From contig NZ_JABFMU010000002.1 of NCBI RefSeq assembly GCF_013359695.1, positions 186,001 to 250,000 on the forward strand: a stretch of 64,000 bases of DNA, given 5' to 3'. A program made the position numbers and the translations under genes. Below, piece after piece: positions 33,746-42,826 of the stretch (position 1 is its first letter; each line of letters begins with the position of its first letter). This stretch comes from Pseudomonas sp. C2B4 (GTDB taxonomy: Bacteria > Pseudomonadota > Gammaproteobacteria > Pseudomonadales > Pseudomonadaceae). A model generated the notes under the pieces. The model did not search any database and was not told where the DNA came from. It saw nothing but the letters and a program-made list of their open reading frames with translations.

Positions 33746-35641
33746 TCAGGCGCCGACGATCCCGCCATCTTCACGGGTAATGGCAATCACCGACGACCGT
33801 GGTTTGCCATTGGGCAGGTGCTCGGGGAAGGTCGAACCACCGAATTCACCCGGATGCTGAATCCCGACGAACATTGTTTTGTGATCCGGCGAAAAGCTGA
33901 TCCCCGTCACTTCACAGCCAATCGGCCCGACCATGAAGCGGCGAATTTCGCCCGTCACCGGATCGGCGCAGAGCATCTGGTTGTTGCCCATGCCGGCAAA
34001 GTCACCGGCATTGCTGGCGTCGCCGTCAGTTTGAATCCACAAGCGACCGGCATCATCGAACGCCAGGCCATCCGGGCTGTTGAACATGTTCTGCGGCGTG
34101 ATGTTCGACGAGCCGCCCTTTGGCGTGCCGGCATGCACCTGCGGGTTGCCGGCGACCACGAACAAATCCCAGGCAAAGGTTTTGGAACCGTGATCGTCAC
34201 GGTCGGTGCGCCAGCGCAGGATTTGCCCATAGACATTCTTTTCCCGCGGATTCGGTCCGCCGACCGGTTGCCCGTCTTCGCCACGCTTGGCGTTGTTGGT
34301 CAGGGTGCAATAGACCTGGCCGTCCTTGGGGCTCACCACGATCCATTCCGGACGATCCATGCGCGTGGCTTTCACCACGCTGGCCGCCAGGCGCACGTGA
34401 ATCAGCACTTCAGCCTGGTCGGCAAAACCGCTACTGGCATCGATGCCGTTCTTGCCGTGGGTCAGTTCGGTCCACTCGCCCTGGCCTTTGGGATGATCGG
34501 CATTGCCGTCGCCAGCGTCGAAACGCGCCACGTACAACGTACCGTGGTCCAGCAGGTCGCGATTGGCCTTGGGGTTCTTGTGATTGATCTTGTCGCGGCT
34601 GACGAATTTGTAGATGAACTCGCCGCGTTCATCGTCGCCCATGTACACCACGGCATGGCCGTCATTGGTTTCGGCTATGGCAGCGTTTTCATGTTTGAAG
34701 CGACCCAGCGCGGTGCGCTTGACTGGGGTCGATTGCGGATCGAACGGGTCGATCTCCACGATCCAGCCGTGACGGTTGAGTTCGTTGGGATTCTTCGCCA
34801 GATCGAAACGCGCATCGTGCTGATGCCAGTTGATCTCCTTGCTGGCCGCCACCGCGCCGTAGCGTTTCTGCGCTGCGTCAAACTTCTGCTCGGCATTACT
34901 GCTGCCAAAGCAATCGGTGAAGTTCTCTTCGCAGGTCAGGTAGGTGCCCCACGGTGTCTGGCCGTTGGCGCAATTCTGGAAGGTGCCGAGGACTGTCTTG
35001 CCGTGTGGGTCGGCGCTGGTTTTCAGTAACTCGTGTCCGGCGGCCGGGCCGCTCAGGTTGATCGGCGAGTTGCCGTGGATACGCCGGTTGTAGCGCGAAC
35101 CCTGGACGAACTGCCACTGACCGTTCTTGCGCTGGACTTCCATTACCGTCACACCTTCGGCGGCCAGGGCCTTGCGCACCTCTTCGGCCGATTGCGGCAT
35201 GCCGCCGTGGGGGTAGAGGTAGCGGTAATTGGTGTATTCGTTGTTGATCGCCATCAGCGCCCGGTTGTGGTCGCCGGGAAAGGCGAACAGGCTCATGCCG
35301 TCGTTGTGATCACCGAACTGCACTTCCTGCTGCTCGGCGCTGCCATTACCGCTGGGATCGAAGGCCGGGCCATTCTTGTGCAGGGGCTGCCCCCAGCTGA
35401 TCAGCACCGAGGACTTGTAACCGGGCGGCAGGCTAATGCTGTCTGCGGTGGCGGCGGGAATGCTGGCGAAACCCAACAAGGGTCCAGGGCCAGCGGTGGC
35501 GGCCATCACGCTGCGGCTCAGCAGACTGCCGCCCATGAACATCGCGGCGCCACACAGGGCTCCGGCCCCGATAAATCCACGACGGCTGAGGCCGACCATT
35601 TGTTCGAGGTCGGTGGTTTGGTGTTCTTCCAATAGGCTCAC
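33746..35641 (-). CDS. phoX: PhoX-family alkaline phosphatase, Tat-exported
   Basis: 631 residues. A twin-arginine signal (LSRRGFIGAGALCGAAMF, R20-R21) sends a folded, metal-loaded enzyme to the periplasm. The body is the DUF839/PhoX beta-propeller, with ALMAINNEYTNYRYLYPHGG, TPWGTYLTCEENFTDCFG and GKPRSSVIAITREDGGIVGA at the end. PhoX enzymes are calcium/iron phosphatases for organic phosphate. Translation starts at a GTG (35639-35641) after GGGAGCCTGAT; the nearby ATG is out of frame. The upstream gap is only 66 bases and I see no convincing Pho box, so phosphate control is unproven. Confidence 0.92.
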   Translation of the reverse strand: MSLLEEHQTTDLEQMVGLSRRGFIGAGALCGAAMFMGGSLLSRSVMAATAGPGPLLGFASIPAATADSISLPPGYKSSVLISWGQPLHKNGPAFDPSGNGSAEQQEVQFGDHNDGMSLFAFPGDHNRALMAINNEYTNYRYLYPHGGMPQSAEEVRKALAAEGVTVMEVQRKNGQWQFVQGSRYNRRIHGNSPINLSGPAAGHELLKTSADPHGKTVLGTFQNCANGQTPWGTYLTCEENFTDCFGSSNAEQKFDAAQKRYGAVAASKEINWHQHDARFDLAKNPNELNRHGWIVEIDPFDPQSTPVKRTALGRFKHENAAIAETNDGHAVVYMGDDERGEFIYKFVSRDKINHKNPKANRDLLDHGTLYVARFDAGDGNADHPKGQGEWTELTHGKNGIDASSGFADQAEVLIHVRLAASVVKATRMDRPEWIVVSPKDGQVYCTLTNNAKRGEDGQPVGGPNPREKNVYGQILRWRTDRDDHGSKTFAWDLFVVAGNPQVHAGTPKGGSSNITPQNMFNSPDGLAFDDAGRLWIQTDGDASNAGDFAGMGNNQMLCADPVTGEIRRFMVGPIGCEVTGISFSPDHKTMFVGIQHPGEFGGSTFPEHLPNGKPRSSVIAITREDGGIVGA

Positions 35642-35707
35642 ATCAGGCTCCCTGCGGTTTTGGCAGTCACCTTAATGATGGGTGATGAAGGTTTTGTTGC
35701 AGTGCGC

Positions 35708-36472
35708 TTACAGCGGTGTGCCCAGTAGCACGTTGGAGGGCGAAAATTGCACGTTCACCGGTTTTCCTGTGATCAACCCCCGCGCTTGCAGATGTTCGGG
35801 TTCGGCCAGTGCGCAGAGTGTCTGGCCGTTGGGCAGGGCGATGCGCACTTCACTGGGGCCGTCTGCAGCGTCGAGAATTTCCTCGATCGTGCCGTTGAGG
35901 CAATTGTGTCCGGGCATTGCGACGTCCCCGGTGCCAAGCAACTCGAGCCAGCCGGCCTTGATCAGCGCCACCACTTCGGTGCCGGTTTCCAGCGCCAGGC
36001 GCAGGGTGCTGTCGTGGGTGATTTGCGCATCGATACTCAAGCCTTCGGCCAGTTCAAGGCGAATCCGGTCGTTGTGGCCTTGGGTTTCGATGGCCGCGAT
36101 TTTGCCGTGCAGTTGATTGCGCGCGCTGGTGCGCAGCATCAAGCGGCCGATCAGGTCGAGGTCGCTGGCCTCTTCGGCGGCTTCCAGCACCTGAGCCTGC
36201 AGCGCCTGCAGCTTTTGGTACAGGCGCAATACGCGTTCGCCTTCCTTGGACAACTTGGCGCCACCACCGCCCTTGCCGCCGACACTGCGTTCCACCAGCG
36301 GTTTCTGTGCGAGGTTGTTGAGCTCGTCGATGGCGTCCCAGGCGGCCTTGTAGCTCAGCCCCGCGCTTTTCGCTGCGCGGGTGATCGAGCCTTGTTCGGC
36401 TATGTGTTGCAACAGGGCGATGCGTTGCGGGCGGCGAACAATGTGCTGGGACAACAAGGTAGGCAAGGACAT
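35708..36472 (-). CDS. modE: ModE-type molybdate-responsive regulator
   Basis: 254 residues. An N-terminal winged helix (RIALLQHIAEQGSITRAAKSAGLSYKAAWDAID) is followed by the Gly-rich VGGKGGGGAKLSKEGERVL. Two C-terminal Mop/TOBE domains bind molybdate or tungstate (about 118-185 and 190-254: ARNQLHGKIAAIET and HNCLNGTIEEIL). The start ATG at 36472 gives MSLPTLLSQH. No modABC transporter genes are adjacent. phoX lies directly downstream, but a link is not evident. Confidence 0.92.
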   Translation of the reverse strand: MSLPTLLSQHIVRRPQRIALLQHIAEQGSITRAAKSAGLSYKAAWDAIDELNNLAQKPLVERSVGGKGGGGAKLSKEGERVLRLYQKLQALQAQVLEAAEEASDLDLIGRLMLRTSARNQLHGKIAAIETQGHNDRIRLELAEGLSIDAQITHDSTLRLALETGTEVVALIKAGWLELLGTGDVAMPGHNCLNGTIEEILDAADGPSEVRIALPNGQTLCALAEPEHLQARGLITGKPVNVQFSPSNVLLGTPL

Positions 36473-36548
36473 GGCGAGACGCTTTGGGTTGTGACGATGA
36501 TGAGGACGTTGGCTTCTGCAAGCCCGGGAGTCAAGTCGAGCACAGCCC

Positions 36549-36640
36549 TTGTAGGAGTGAGCCTGCTCGCGATAGCGGACTGACATTCAATGTAGATGTC
36601 GACTGTCACACCGCTATCGCGAGCAGGCTCGCTCCTACAG
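36549..36640. repeat. REPIN, TAGGAG variant
   Basis: Forward arm TAGGAGTGAGCCTGCTCGCG (one change) and reverse arm about 36614-36640; centre contains GACTGACATTCAATG and GTCGACTGTCACACC. Lies between modE and comF. Confidence 0.9.
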
Positions 36641-36657
36641 GTTTTAGTGTTTTCAGG

Positions 36658-37398
36658 TCAAACGGTGTCGCCGGGTTTTGGCGTGCGGGCCAGGCAATAG
36701 ACATCGACCCGTGCGGCACCGGCGTCCATCAGCAGACGGGCCAGTGCCTGGGCCGTGGCGCCGGTGGTCAGCACATCGTCCACCAATGCCAGGTGTTGTC
36801 CTTTGACCGATGCGTCGGGTGCCAGCGCGAAGGCATTGCGCAGGTTTTTCTGCCGTTCACTGGCCTTCAGCGCTTGTTGCGCGCCGGTATCCTGAACCCT
36901 CAGGAGCAACCGATCATCGCAAGGCAGATCCAGGCGTGTGCCGAGCCATCGCGCCAACATCGCGGCCTGATTGAACCCCCGTTGGCGAAGTCGGCGGGTG
37001 GCCAGCGGCACCGGCAGCAGCAAAGCGGGCCGTGGCAGATCATCATTGAAGCGATGTAGCAGTGATTGAGCGAGAAGTTCGGCGAGCAGGTGGCCAAACG
37101 GCCACTTCGTGCTGTGTTTGAAACGCGTAATCAGGCTGTCGATCGGGAAGCTGTAAGTCCAGGGCGCAATGACCCGTTCGAAGGCGGGCGCTCGCTTCAG
37201 GCATTGCCCGCACGTCAGGCCCGCTGCTGGCAGCGGCAGGGCGCAGCGCTGGCAGTGGTCGCCGAGCCAGGGCAGCTCGGTTTCGCACGCCATGCAAAGG
37301 GGCGTGGCGTCATCGGCGGTTTCATCGCAGAGCAAACAGCTTTGTTTGTTTTTTAACCAGATGTAAACCGGTCCTTCGTATCGTGGTTGACAGGGCAT
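36658..37398 (-). CDS. ComF-family phosphoribosyltransferase-like protein
   Basis: 246 residues. The N-terminal zinc-binding region has paired cysteines (CLLC, CMAC, CQRC, CGQC, about 21-66), and the phosphoribosyltransferase fold has the PRPP motif LALVDDVLTTGATAQA near 205-220. ComF supports DNA uptake in competent bacteria; in Pseudomonas the role is uncertain. AAGGAAGAGCG precedes the ATG at 37398. A BirA-like operator and a TTGACA hexamer for the divergent bioB lie within its first codons. Confidence 0.92.
   Translation of the reverse strand: MPCQPRYEGPVYIWLKNKQSCLLCDETADDATPLCMACETELPWLGDHCQRCALPLPAAGLTCGQCLKRAPAFERVIAPWTYSFPIDSLITRFKHSTKWPFGHLLAELLAQSLLHRFNDDLPRPALLLPVPLATRRLRQRGFNQAAMLARWLGTRLDLPCDDRLLLRVQDTGAQQALKASERQKNLRNAFALAPDASVKGQHLALVDDVLTTGATAQALARLLMDAGAARVDVYCLARTPKPGDTV
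37361..37393 (+). promoter_or_regulatory. BirA-like operator with -35 hexamer for bioB
   Basis: ATGTAAACC, 15 bases, then GGTTGACAG. The E. coli BirA operator half-sites are TTGTAAACC and GGTTTACAA, so the matches are 8/9 and 7/9 with normal spacing. The right half contains TTGACA (37387-37392), a perfect -35, pointing to bioB 115 bases away. It overlaps comF codons. Confidence 0.6.
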
Positions 37399-37507
37399 CG
37401 CTCTTCCTTAAATATGCCGAACATCCGTGTGGCGACTGTGGTTATTCCATGCCTCAGTCGCTTGCCCAGCATAAAACCGTGCCCTGCATAAAAGAAAGGT
37501 AATGCCC

Positions 37508-38563
37508 ATGAGCGCCAGCACCTCTGCCACCCTGCGTCATGACTGGTCTTTGGCCGAAGTCAAAGCACTCTTCGTTCAGCCATTCAATGACCTGCTGTTC
37601 CAGGCGCAGACCGTGCACCGCGCGCATTTCGACGCCAACCGCGTCCAGGTTTCCACGCTGCTTTCGATCAAGACCGGCGCCTGCCCGGAAGATTGCAAAT
37701 ATTGTCCGCAGTCCGGTCACTACAACACTGGCCTGGAAAAAGAAAAGCTGATGGAAGTGCAGAAGGTCCTCGAAGAGGCCGCTCGCGCCAAAGCCATCGG
37801 TTCGACCCGTTTCTGCATGGGCGCGGCGTGGAAGCACCCGTCGGCCAAAGACATGCCGTACGTGTTGAAGATGGTCGAAGGTGTGAAGGCGCTGGGCCTG
37901 GAAACCTGCATGACCCTCGGTCGCCTGGATCAGGAACAGACCGAAGCGCTGGCCAAGGCCGGCCTCGATTACTACAACCACAACCTCGACACTTCGCCGG
38001 AGTTCTACGGCAGCATCATCACCACCCGCACGTACAGCGAGCGTCTGCAGACCCTGGCTTACGTACGTGACTCCGGGATGAAGATCTGTTCCGGCGGCAT
38101 CCTCGGCATGGGCGAGTCCCTTGATGACCGCGCCAACTTGCTGATCCAGCTGGCCAACCTGCCGGAGCATCCGGAGTCGGTGCCGATCAACATGTTGGTG
38201 AAAGTGGCCGGCACGCCGCTGGAAAATGCCGAAGACGTCGACCCGTTCGACTTCATCCGCATGCTCGCCGTCGCCCGGATCCTGATGCCCAAATCCCACG
38301 TGCGCCTGTCCGCCGGCCGCGAAGCCATGAACGAGCAGATGCAGGCCCTGGCGTTCTTCGCCGGTGCCAACTCGATTTTCTACGGTGAAAAATTGCTGAC
38401 CACCGCCAACCCGCAGGCCGACAAGGACATGCAACTGTTCGGGCGTCTGGGCATCCTGCCGGAAGCCCGCGAAGAGCATGCCGACGAAGTGCATCAGGCG
38501 GCTATCGAACAGGCGCTGGTGGAGCAGAAGAGCAGCGAGCAGTTCTATAACGCCGCCGTCTGA
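37508..38563 (+). CDS. bioB: Biotin synthase
   Basis: 351-residue radical-SAM enzyme that inserts sulfur into dethiobiotin, the last step of biotin synthesis. The radical-SAM cluster [10 protein letters not shown] (C59, C63, C66) is followed by [17 protein letters not shown] and the second-cluster residues typical of BioB. The ATG at 37508 has AAAGG about nine bases upstream; the ATG two codons earlier is too close to it. First gene of bioBFHCD. Confidence 0.97.
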   Translation: MSASTSATLRHDWSLAEVKALFVQPFNDLLFQAQTVHRAHFDANRVQVSTLLSIKTGACPEDCKYCPQSGHYNTGLEKEKLMEVQKVLEEAARAKAIGSTRFCMGAAWKHPSAKDMPYVLKMVEGVKALGLETCMTLGRLDQEQTEALAKAGLDYYNHNLDTSPEFYGSIITTRTYSERLQTLAYVRDSGMKICSGGILGMGESLDDRANLLIQLANLPEHPESVPINMLVKVAGTPLENAEDVDPFDFIRMLAVARILMPKSHVRLSAGREAMNEQMQALAFFAGANSIFYGEKLLTTANPQADKDMQLFGRLGILPEAREEHADEVHQAAIEQALVEQKSSEQFYNAAV

Positions 38564-38597
38564 TCGCCCAACCGCTGTTCTGATTGGAATGCAAAAC

Positions 38598-38703
38598 CCT
38601 GTGGGAGCGAGCCTGCTCGCGAATGCGGACTGACATCCAACATTGATGTCGACAGACACACCGCTTTCGTCGGAGCGCCGCCCGGAGCCGGCTCGCTCCC
38701 ACA
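38598..38703. repeat. REPIN with altered right arm
   Basis: Forward core intact (about 38598-38622). The reverse arm (about 38666-38703) is interrupted: TTCG is followed by TCGGAGCGCCGCCCGGAGCC before GGCTCGCTCCCACAG, so the usual CGAGCA is replaced by about 20 other bases. Lies between bioB and bioF. Confidence 0.8.
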
Positions 38704-38736
38704 GTGGACTTGTGTCACTGGATAGACGAGGCCTGC

Positions 38737-39915
38737 ATGTCTTTCGATCTCGCCGCACGCCTGGCTGCCCGTCGTGCCGAAAATCTCTACCGCCAACGCC
38801 CGTTGCTCGAAAGCCCGCAAGGTCCTGAAGTGGTGGTCGATGGCCAGCCGCTGTTGGCGTTCTGCAACAACGACTACCTGGGCCTGGCCAATCATCCGCA
38901 AGTGATCGAAGCCTGGCGTGCCGGCGCCTCGAAATGGGGTGTTGGCGGCGGGGCCTCGCACCTGGTGATCGGCCACAGCGGACCGCATCACGCCCTGGAA
39001 GAAGCCCTGGCCGACCTGACTGGACGTCCACGCGCCTTGCTGTTTACCACCGGTTACATGGCCAACCTCGGCGCAGTCACAGCGCTGGTGGGGCAGGGTG
39101 ACACGGTGCTCGAAGACCGGCTCAATCATGCGTCTTTGCTGGATGCCGGGCTGTTGTCGGGTGCGCGCTTCAATCGCTACTTGCATAACGACGCGGCAAG
39201 TCTGGCCAATCGTCTTGAGAAAGCCACCGGCAATACGCTGGTGGTCACCGACGGCGTGTTCAGCATGGACGGCGACATCGCCGATCTGCCATCGCTGGCC
39301 CGGGAAGCCAAAGCCAAAGGTGCGTGGCTGATGGTCGACGATGCCCACGGTTTCGGTCCGCTGGGCGCAAATGGTGGCGGCATCGTCGAGCATTTCGGTT
39401 TGAGCATGGAAGACGTCCCGGTTCTGGTGGGCACGCTCGGCAAGGCATTCGGCACGGCAGGGGCCTTTGTCGCCGGCAGTGAAGAGCTGATCGAGAGCCT
39501 GATCCAGTTCGCCCGACCTTACATCTACACCACCAGCCAACCGCCCGCCCTGGCCTGCGCCACGCTGAAAAGCCTGGAGCTGCTGCGCAGCGAGCATTGG
39601 CGTCGTGAACACCTGAAGACGCTGATCCGCCAGTTCCGCCAGGGCGCCGAGCAGATCGGCCTCGAGCTGATGGACAGCTTCACGCCGATCCAGCCGATCA
39701 TGATCGGCGACGCGGGGCGAGCGGTGCGTCTGTCGCAGATGCTGCGCGAGCGCGGATTGATGGTGACCGCGATCCGCCCACCCACCGTGCCCGCCGGCAG
39801 CGCCCGTCTGCGCGTGACCCTGACCGCCGCGCACAGCGAAGCGCAGGTGCAGCTATTGTTAGAAGGATTGGCCGATTGTTTCGGACAACTGGGACCGGAG
39901 CCAAGCCATGCGTGA
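38737..39915 (+). CDS. bioF: 8-amino-7-oxononanoate synthase
   Basis: 392 residues, PLP enzyme joining pimeloyl-ACP and alanine. Motifs include [23 protein letters not shown] and the PLP lysine in [14 protein letters not shown] (near 235). GACGAGGCCTGC precedes the ATG. bioH overlaps its 3' end by eight bases, so the genes are coupled. Confidence 0.97.
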   Translation: MSFDLAARLAARRAENLYRQRPLLESPQGPEVVVDGQPLLAFCNNDYLGLANHPQVIEAWRAGASKWGVGGGASHLVIGHSGPHHALEEALADLTGRPRALLFTTGYMANLGAVTALVGQGDTVLEDRLNHASLLDAGLLSGARFNRYLHNDAASLANRLEKATGNTLVVTDGVFSMDGDIADLPSLAREAKAKGAWLMVDDAHGFGPLGANGGGIVEHFGLSMEDVPVLVGTLGKAFGTAGAFVAGSEELIESLIQFARPYIYTTSQPPALACATLKSLELLRSEHWRREHLKTLIRQFRQGAEQIGLELMDSFTPIQPIMIGDAGRAVRLSQMLRERGLMVTAIRPPTVPAGSARLRVTLTAAHSEAQVQLLLEGLADCFGQLGPEPSHA

Positions 39916-40639
39916 TCGACTGATTCTGCTGCCCGGTTGGGGGCTCGGCGTTTCGCCGCTGGAGCCCTTGGCGGCGGCCTTGCAGGGCCTGGATGAACAC
40001 CTGCGGGTCGAAATCGAGCCATTGCCGGAGCTGGAATCGAGCGACCTTGAAGAATGGCTCGATGAGCTGGATTCGACGCTGCCGCAGGACGCCTGGCTCG
40101 GCGGCTGGTCCTTGGGTGGCATGCTGGCGTCGGAATTGGCGGCACGTCGCGGCGATCGTTGCTGCGGTTTGCTGACGCTGGCGAGCAACCCTTCCTTTGT
40201 TGCCCATGAGCAGTGGCCCACTGCGATGCCAGGGGAAACCTTCGACGCGTTTCTGGCTGGCTGTGCCGCTGATTCGCGCATGACCTTGAAGCGTTTTTCG
40301 TTGCTCTGCGCACAAGGTGCCCAAGACCCGCGCGGGTTGTCGCGGTTGCTGCTCGGTGGTGCGCCGCATACAGCAACCCCCGTGTTGATGAGCGGCCTGG
40401 AAGTGCTCGCGCAACTCGATACCCGGCAAGCCTTGCAGGCCTTTCGCGGTCCGCAATTGCATCTGTTCGCCGGCCTCGACGGTCTGGTCCCCGCCGAAGC
40501 CGCGGGGGCGTTGCTGACGTTGCTGCCTGATGTAGAAATCGGCCTGATTGAGCAGGCCAGCCACGCGTTTCTTCTGGAAGATCCCCACGGTTTGGCGGGG
40601 GCGATCCAGGCCTTTTTGCATGAGTCCGGTGATGACTGA
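39908..40639 (+). CDS. bioH: Pimeloyl-ACP methyl ester esterase
   Basis: 243-residue alpha/beta hydrolase that removes the methyl ester when pimeloyl-ACP is complete. The nucleophile elbow [10 protein letters not shown] (Ser about 67), an acid in [10 protein letters not shown], and His in [10 protein letters not shown] (about 219) form the triad. It overlaps both bioF and bioC. Confidence 0.94.
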   Translation: MRDRLILLPGWGLGVSPLEPLAAALQGLDEHLRVEIEPLPELESSDLEEWLDELDSTLPQDAWLGGWSLGGMLASELAARRGDRCCGLLTLASNPSFVAHEQWPTAMPGETFDAFLAGCAADSRMTLKRFSLLCAQGAQDPRGLSRLLLGGAPHTATPVLMSGLEVLAQLDTRQALQAFRGPQLHLFAGLDGLVPAEAAGALLTLLPDVEIGLIEQASHAFLLEDPHGLAGAIQAFLHESGDD

Positions 40640-41456
40640 TTTATCCCTTGCGCTTCCCATTCCAGAGCAGCCAGGCGGTTTGCCCGACAAACGCCAGGTA
40701 GCGGCTTCCTTTTCCCGCGCGGCAGCGAGCTACGACAGCGTGGCTGAGTTGCAGCGTGATGTCGGTAGCCAACTGCTGAGTCGTTTGCCGGAAGATTTCG
40801 TGCCGGGACGCTGGCTTGACCTGGGCTGCGGCACCGGGCATTTCAGTCGTGCACTGGGTGAGCGGTTCCCGGCAGGTCAGGGGGTAGCGCTGGACATCGC
40901 CGAAGGCATGCTCAATCACGCCCGGCCATTGGGCGGTGCCACGCACTTCGTTGCCGGCGATGCCGAACGTTTGCCGTTGCGCGATTCGACCTGCGATCTG
41001 GTCTTCTCCAGCCTGGCGGTGCAGTGGTGTGCGGACTTCGCGTCGGTGCTCAGCGAAGCCCATCGCGTGCTCAAACCGGGCGGAATGTTCGCGTTTGCTA
41101 GCCTGTGTGTGGGCACGTTGTCTGAACTGCGTGACAGTTGGCGGCAAGTGGACGGCATGGTGCACGTCAACCGCTTCCGTGAATTCGCGGTTTATCAACA
41201 GTTGTGCGCGGCCAGCGGCCTGCGGGCGATCAGTCTGCAAACCCGTCCCCACGTGCTGTATTACCCGGATGTGCGCAGCTTGACCCACGAACTCAAGGCA
41301 CTGGGCGCGCACAATTTGAACCCGGGGCGACCGGGCGGATTGACCGGTCGGGCGCGGATCATGGGTTTGATTGAGGCATATGAGCAGTTTCGTCAGGCCC
41401 AAGGCCTGCCGGCGACTTATCAAGTGGTGTACGCCGTTATGGAGAAACCCTTATGA
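40632..41456 (+). CDS. bioC: Malonyl-ACP O-methyltransferase
   Basis: 274-residue SAM-dependent methyltransferase that starts pimelate synthesis by methylating malonyl-ACP. The SAM site [16 protein letters not shown] and the following DIAEGML and [12 protein letters not shown] fit BioC. The ATG at 40632 overlaps the bioH stop by eight bases; bioD overlaps its own end by four. Confidence 0.95.
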   Translation: MTDLSLALPIPEQPGGLPDKRQVAASFSRAAASYDSVAELQRDVGSQLLSRLPEDFVPGRWLDLGCGTGHFSRALGERFPAGQGVALDIAEGMLNHARPLGGATHFVAGDAERLPLRDSTCDLVFSSLAVQWCADFASVLSEAHRVLKPGGMFAFASLCVGTLSELRDSWRQVDGMVHVNRFREFAVYQQLCAASGLRAISLQTRPHVLYYPDVRSLTHELKALGAHNLNPGRPGGLTGRARIMGLIEAYEQFRQAQGLPATYQVVYAVMEKPL

Positions 41457-42133
41457 GCGCAGCCTATTTCATCACCGGCACCGACACCGATGTCGGTAAA
41501 ACCACAGTGGCCGCCGGTTTGCTGCACGCGGCGCGGTCGGCAGGCTTGAGCACGGCAGCGGGTAAACCGGTCGCCTCCGGGTGCGATGTGACGCCCAAGG
41601 GCTTGCGCAATGCCGATGCGCTGGCACTGCTGGCGGAATGCTCGGTGCCGTTGACTTATCCACAGGTCAACCCGATGGCGTTCGAACCCGCCATCGCACC
41701 GCATCTGGCGGCACGCGAGGCGGGCGTGGCGCTGACGGTGCAATCGCTGTTGACGCCCATGCGGCAGATTCTCGACATGCAGGCTGACTTCACCTTGGTC
41801 GAAGGTGCCGGTGGCTGGCGGGTGCCACTGGCAGATCAGGATAATTTGTCGGACCTGGCAATAGCGCTCGGTCTGCCGGTGATTCTGGTGGTCGGCGTGC
41901 GCCTGGGCTGCATCAGCCATGCGTTACTGACGGCCGAGGCGATTGCCCGGGACGGTTTGCAGTTGGCAGGGTGGGTGGCCAATATCATCGATCCGAAGAC
42001 TTCGCGCCTGGAAGAAAATCTGGCGACACTCGCCGAGCGCATTCCGGCGCCGTGCCTGGGGCGGGTGCCAAAACTCAAGGTGGTAACAGCCGAAGCGGTG
42101 GCCGAGCATCTGCAACTGGACTTGCTCGATTGA
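41453..42133 (+). CDS. bioD: Dethiobiotin synthetase
   Basis: 226-residue ATP-dependent ligase closing the ureido ring of dethiobiotin. The P-loop [16 protein letters not shown] opens the protein and [12 protein letters not shown] is the family signature. Last gene of the bio operon; no clear terminator follows, and the next small gene lies 120 bases away on the same strand. Confidence 0.96.
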   Translation: MSAAYFITGTDTDVGKTTVAAGLLHAARSAGLSTAAGKPVASGCDVTPKGLRNADALALLAECSVPLTYPQVNPMAFEPAIAPHLAAREAGVALTVQSLLTPMRQILDMQADFTLVEGAGGWRVPLADQDNLSDLAIALGLPVILVVGVRLGCISHALLTAEAIARDGLQLAGWVANIIDPKTSRLEENLATLAERIPAPCLGRVPKLKVVTAEAVAEHLQLDLLD

Positions 42134-42253
42134 CGTTCAGGAAAGGGTTTTGCCTATGACAAGGCACTGTGCCATTAGTGTTTTTGTCGGGCGTTTTGGG
42201 CAAGCGTCTGCTTCAATAGCCGCTGTTGATCCTTTGAAAGGACGAGTTCTCCC

Positions 42254-42550
42254 ATGGAAATCTCAGGAAACACCGCTTTTTATGCCGGTCTGAGCACAAT
42301 TCAGGCAGGGCAGAACCGCGTAGACCAAGCCGCCGGGCAGATCGCCAACAATACGATCGAGCGATCGGTTACCAGCCAGTCCTCCGAGATTCAAGCCGAT
42401 CGCCTGCGTTCGGTGGATCGCAGCCAGCAATCGGACGTGGCCAGTAACATGGTGGAAATGGCCCAGGGCAAATTCCAGGTGGAGCTGGGCGCCAAAGTCG
42501 CCAAGGCCTCCGACGAAGTGCTCGGTACGTTGATCGATACCTTCGCCTGA
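42254..42550 (+). CDS. Mini flagellar-rod/hook-like protein
   Basis: 98 residues. The first part (FYAGLSTIQAGQNRVDQAAGQIANNT) resembles the N-terminal helix of flagellar rod/hook proteins. The last part (DVASNMVEMAQGKFQVELGAKVAKASDEVLGTLIDTF) resembles their C-terminal helix. The whole central domain of FlgC/FlgG-type proteins is missing, so the two helices are joined by a short linker. GAAAGGACG precedes the ATG. A terminator follows. It is at the position of a hypothetical gene in P. aeruginosa between bioD and the acyl-CoA dehydrogenase. No flagellar genes are nearby. Some databases call such proteins PqqE, which is wrong. Function unknown. Confidence 0.72.
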   Translation: MEISGNTAFYAGLSTIQAGQNRVDQAAGQIANNTIERSVTSQSSEIQADRLRSVDRSQQSDVASNMVEMAQGKFQVELGAKVAKASDEVLGTLIDTFA

Positions 42551-42573
42551 TGCTTCGCTAAACCCGCACCGCT

Positions 42574-42602
42574 GACGCCGCGATCATTCGCGGCGTTTTT
42601 CT
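42574..42602 (+). terminator. Terminator after mini flagellar-like gene
   Basis: ACGCCGCG / CGCGGCGT stem with six-base loop followed by TTTTTCTG. Confidence 0.88.
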
Positions 42603-42721
42603 GCGTAAGTCCTTCTCCGCAAACTATTCTTTCCTACACTGCGTGTTGCTTCGGCCAACGGCGTCGTGCCGCTGTGCGTCCTGTATTTCAACGGCGATGA
42701 CGAACGGCAAAAGATCGGCGC

Positions 42722-42766
42722 TTGACAAGCTTTTGGCGTAAACGTATGTTTCAAACAACTGTTTGA
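42722..42766 (+). promoter_or_regulatory. Promoter with PsrA box for fadE1
   Basis: -35 TTGACA (42722-42727), 17-base spacer, -10 TATGTT (42745-42750), then the palindrome TCAAACAACTGTTTGA (42751-42766). The published PsrA site is G/C-AAAC-N2-4-GTTT-G/C; this is a perfect match with N4 and sits on the start-site region, suited to repression relieved by long-chain fatty acids. Confidence 0.75.
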
Positions 42767-42826
42767 CCGTCATAACAAATCAACACGGTCGTTCATTCCC
42801 GGTTACATCAGCAGAGGTTTATCGCT

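Noticed and set aside
35642..35707. Pho box before phoX
   Set aside because: CTTCATCACCCATCAT has some resemblance, but the spacing and TGTCAT cores are absent.
42254..42550. Annotation of the 98-residue protein as a PQQ enzyme
   Set aside because: It has no CxxxCxxC motif and no similarity to PqqE, whose true gene lies at 58.5-59.7 kb.
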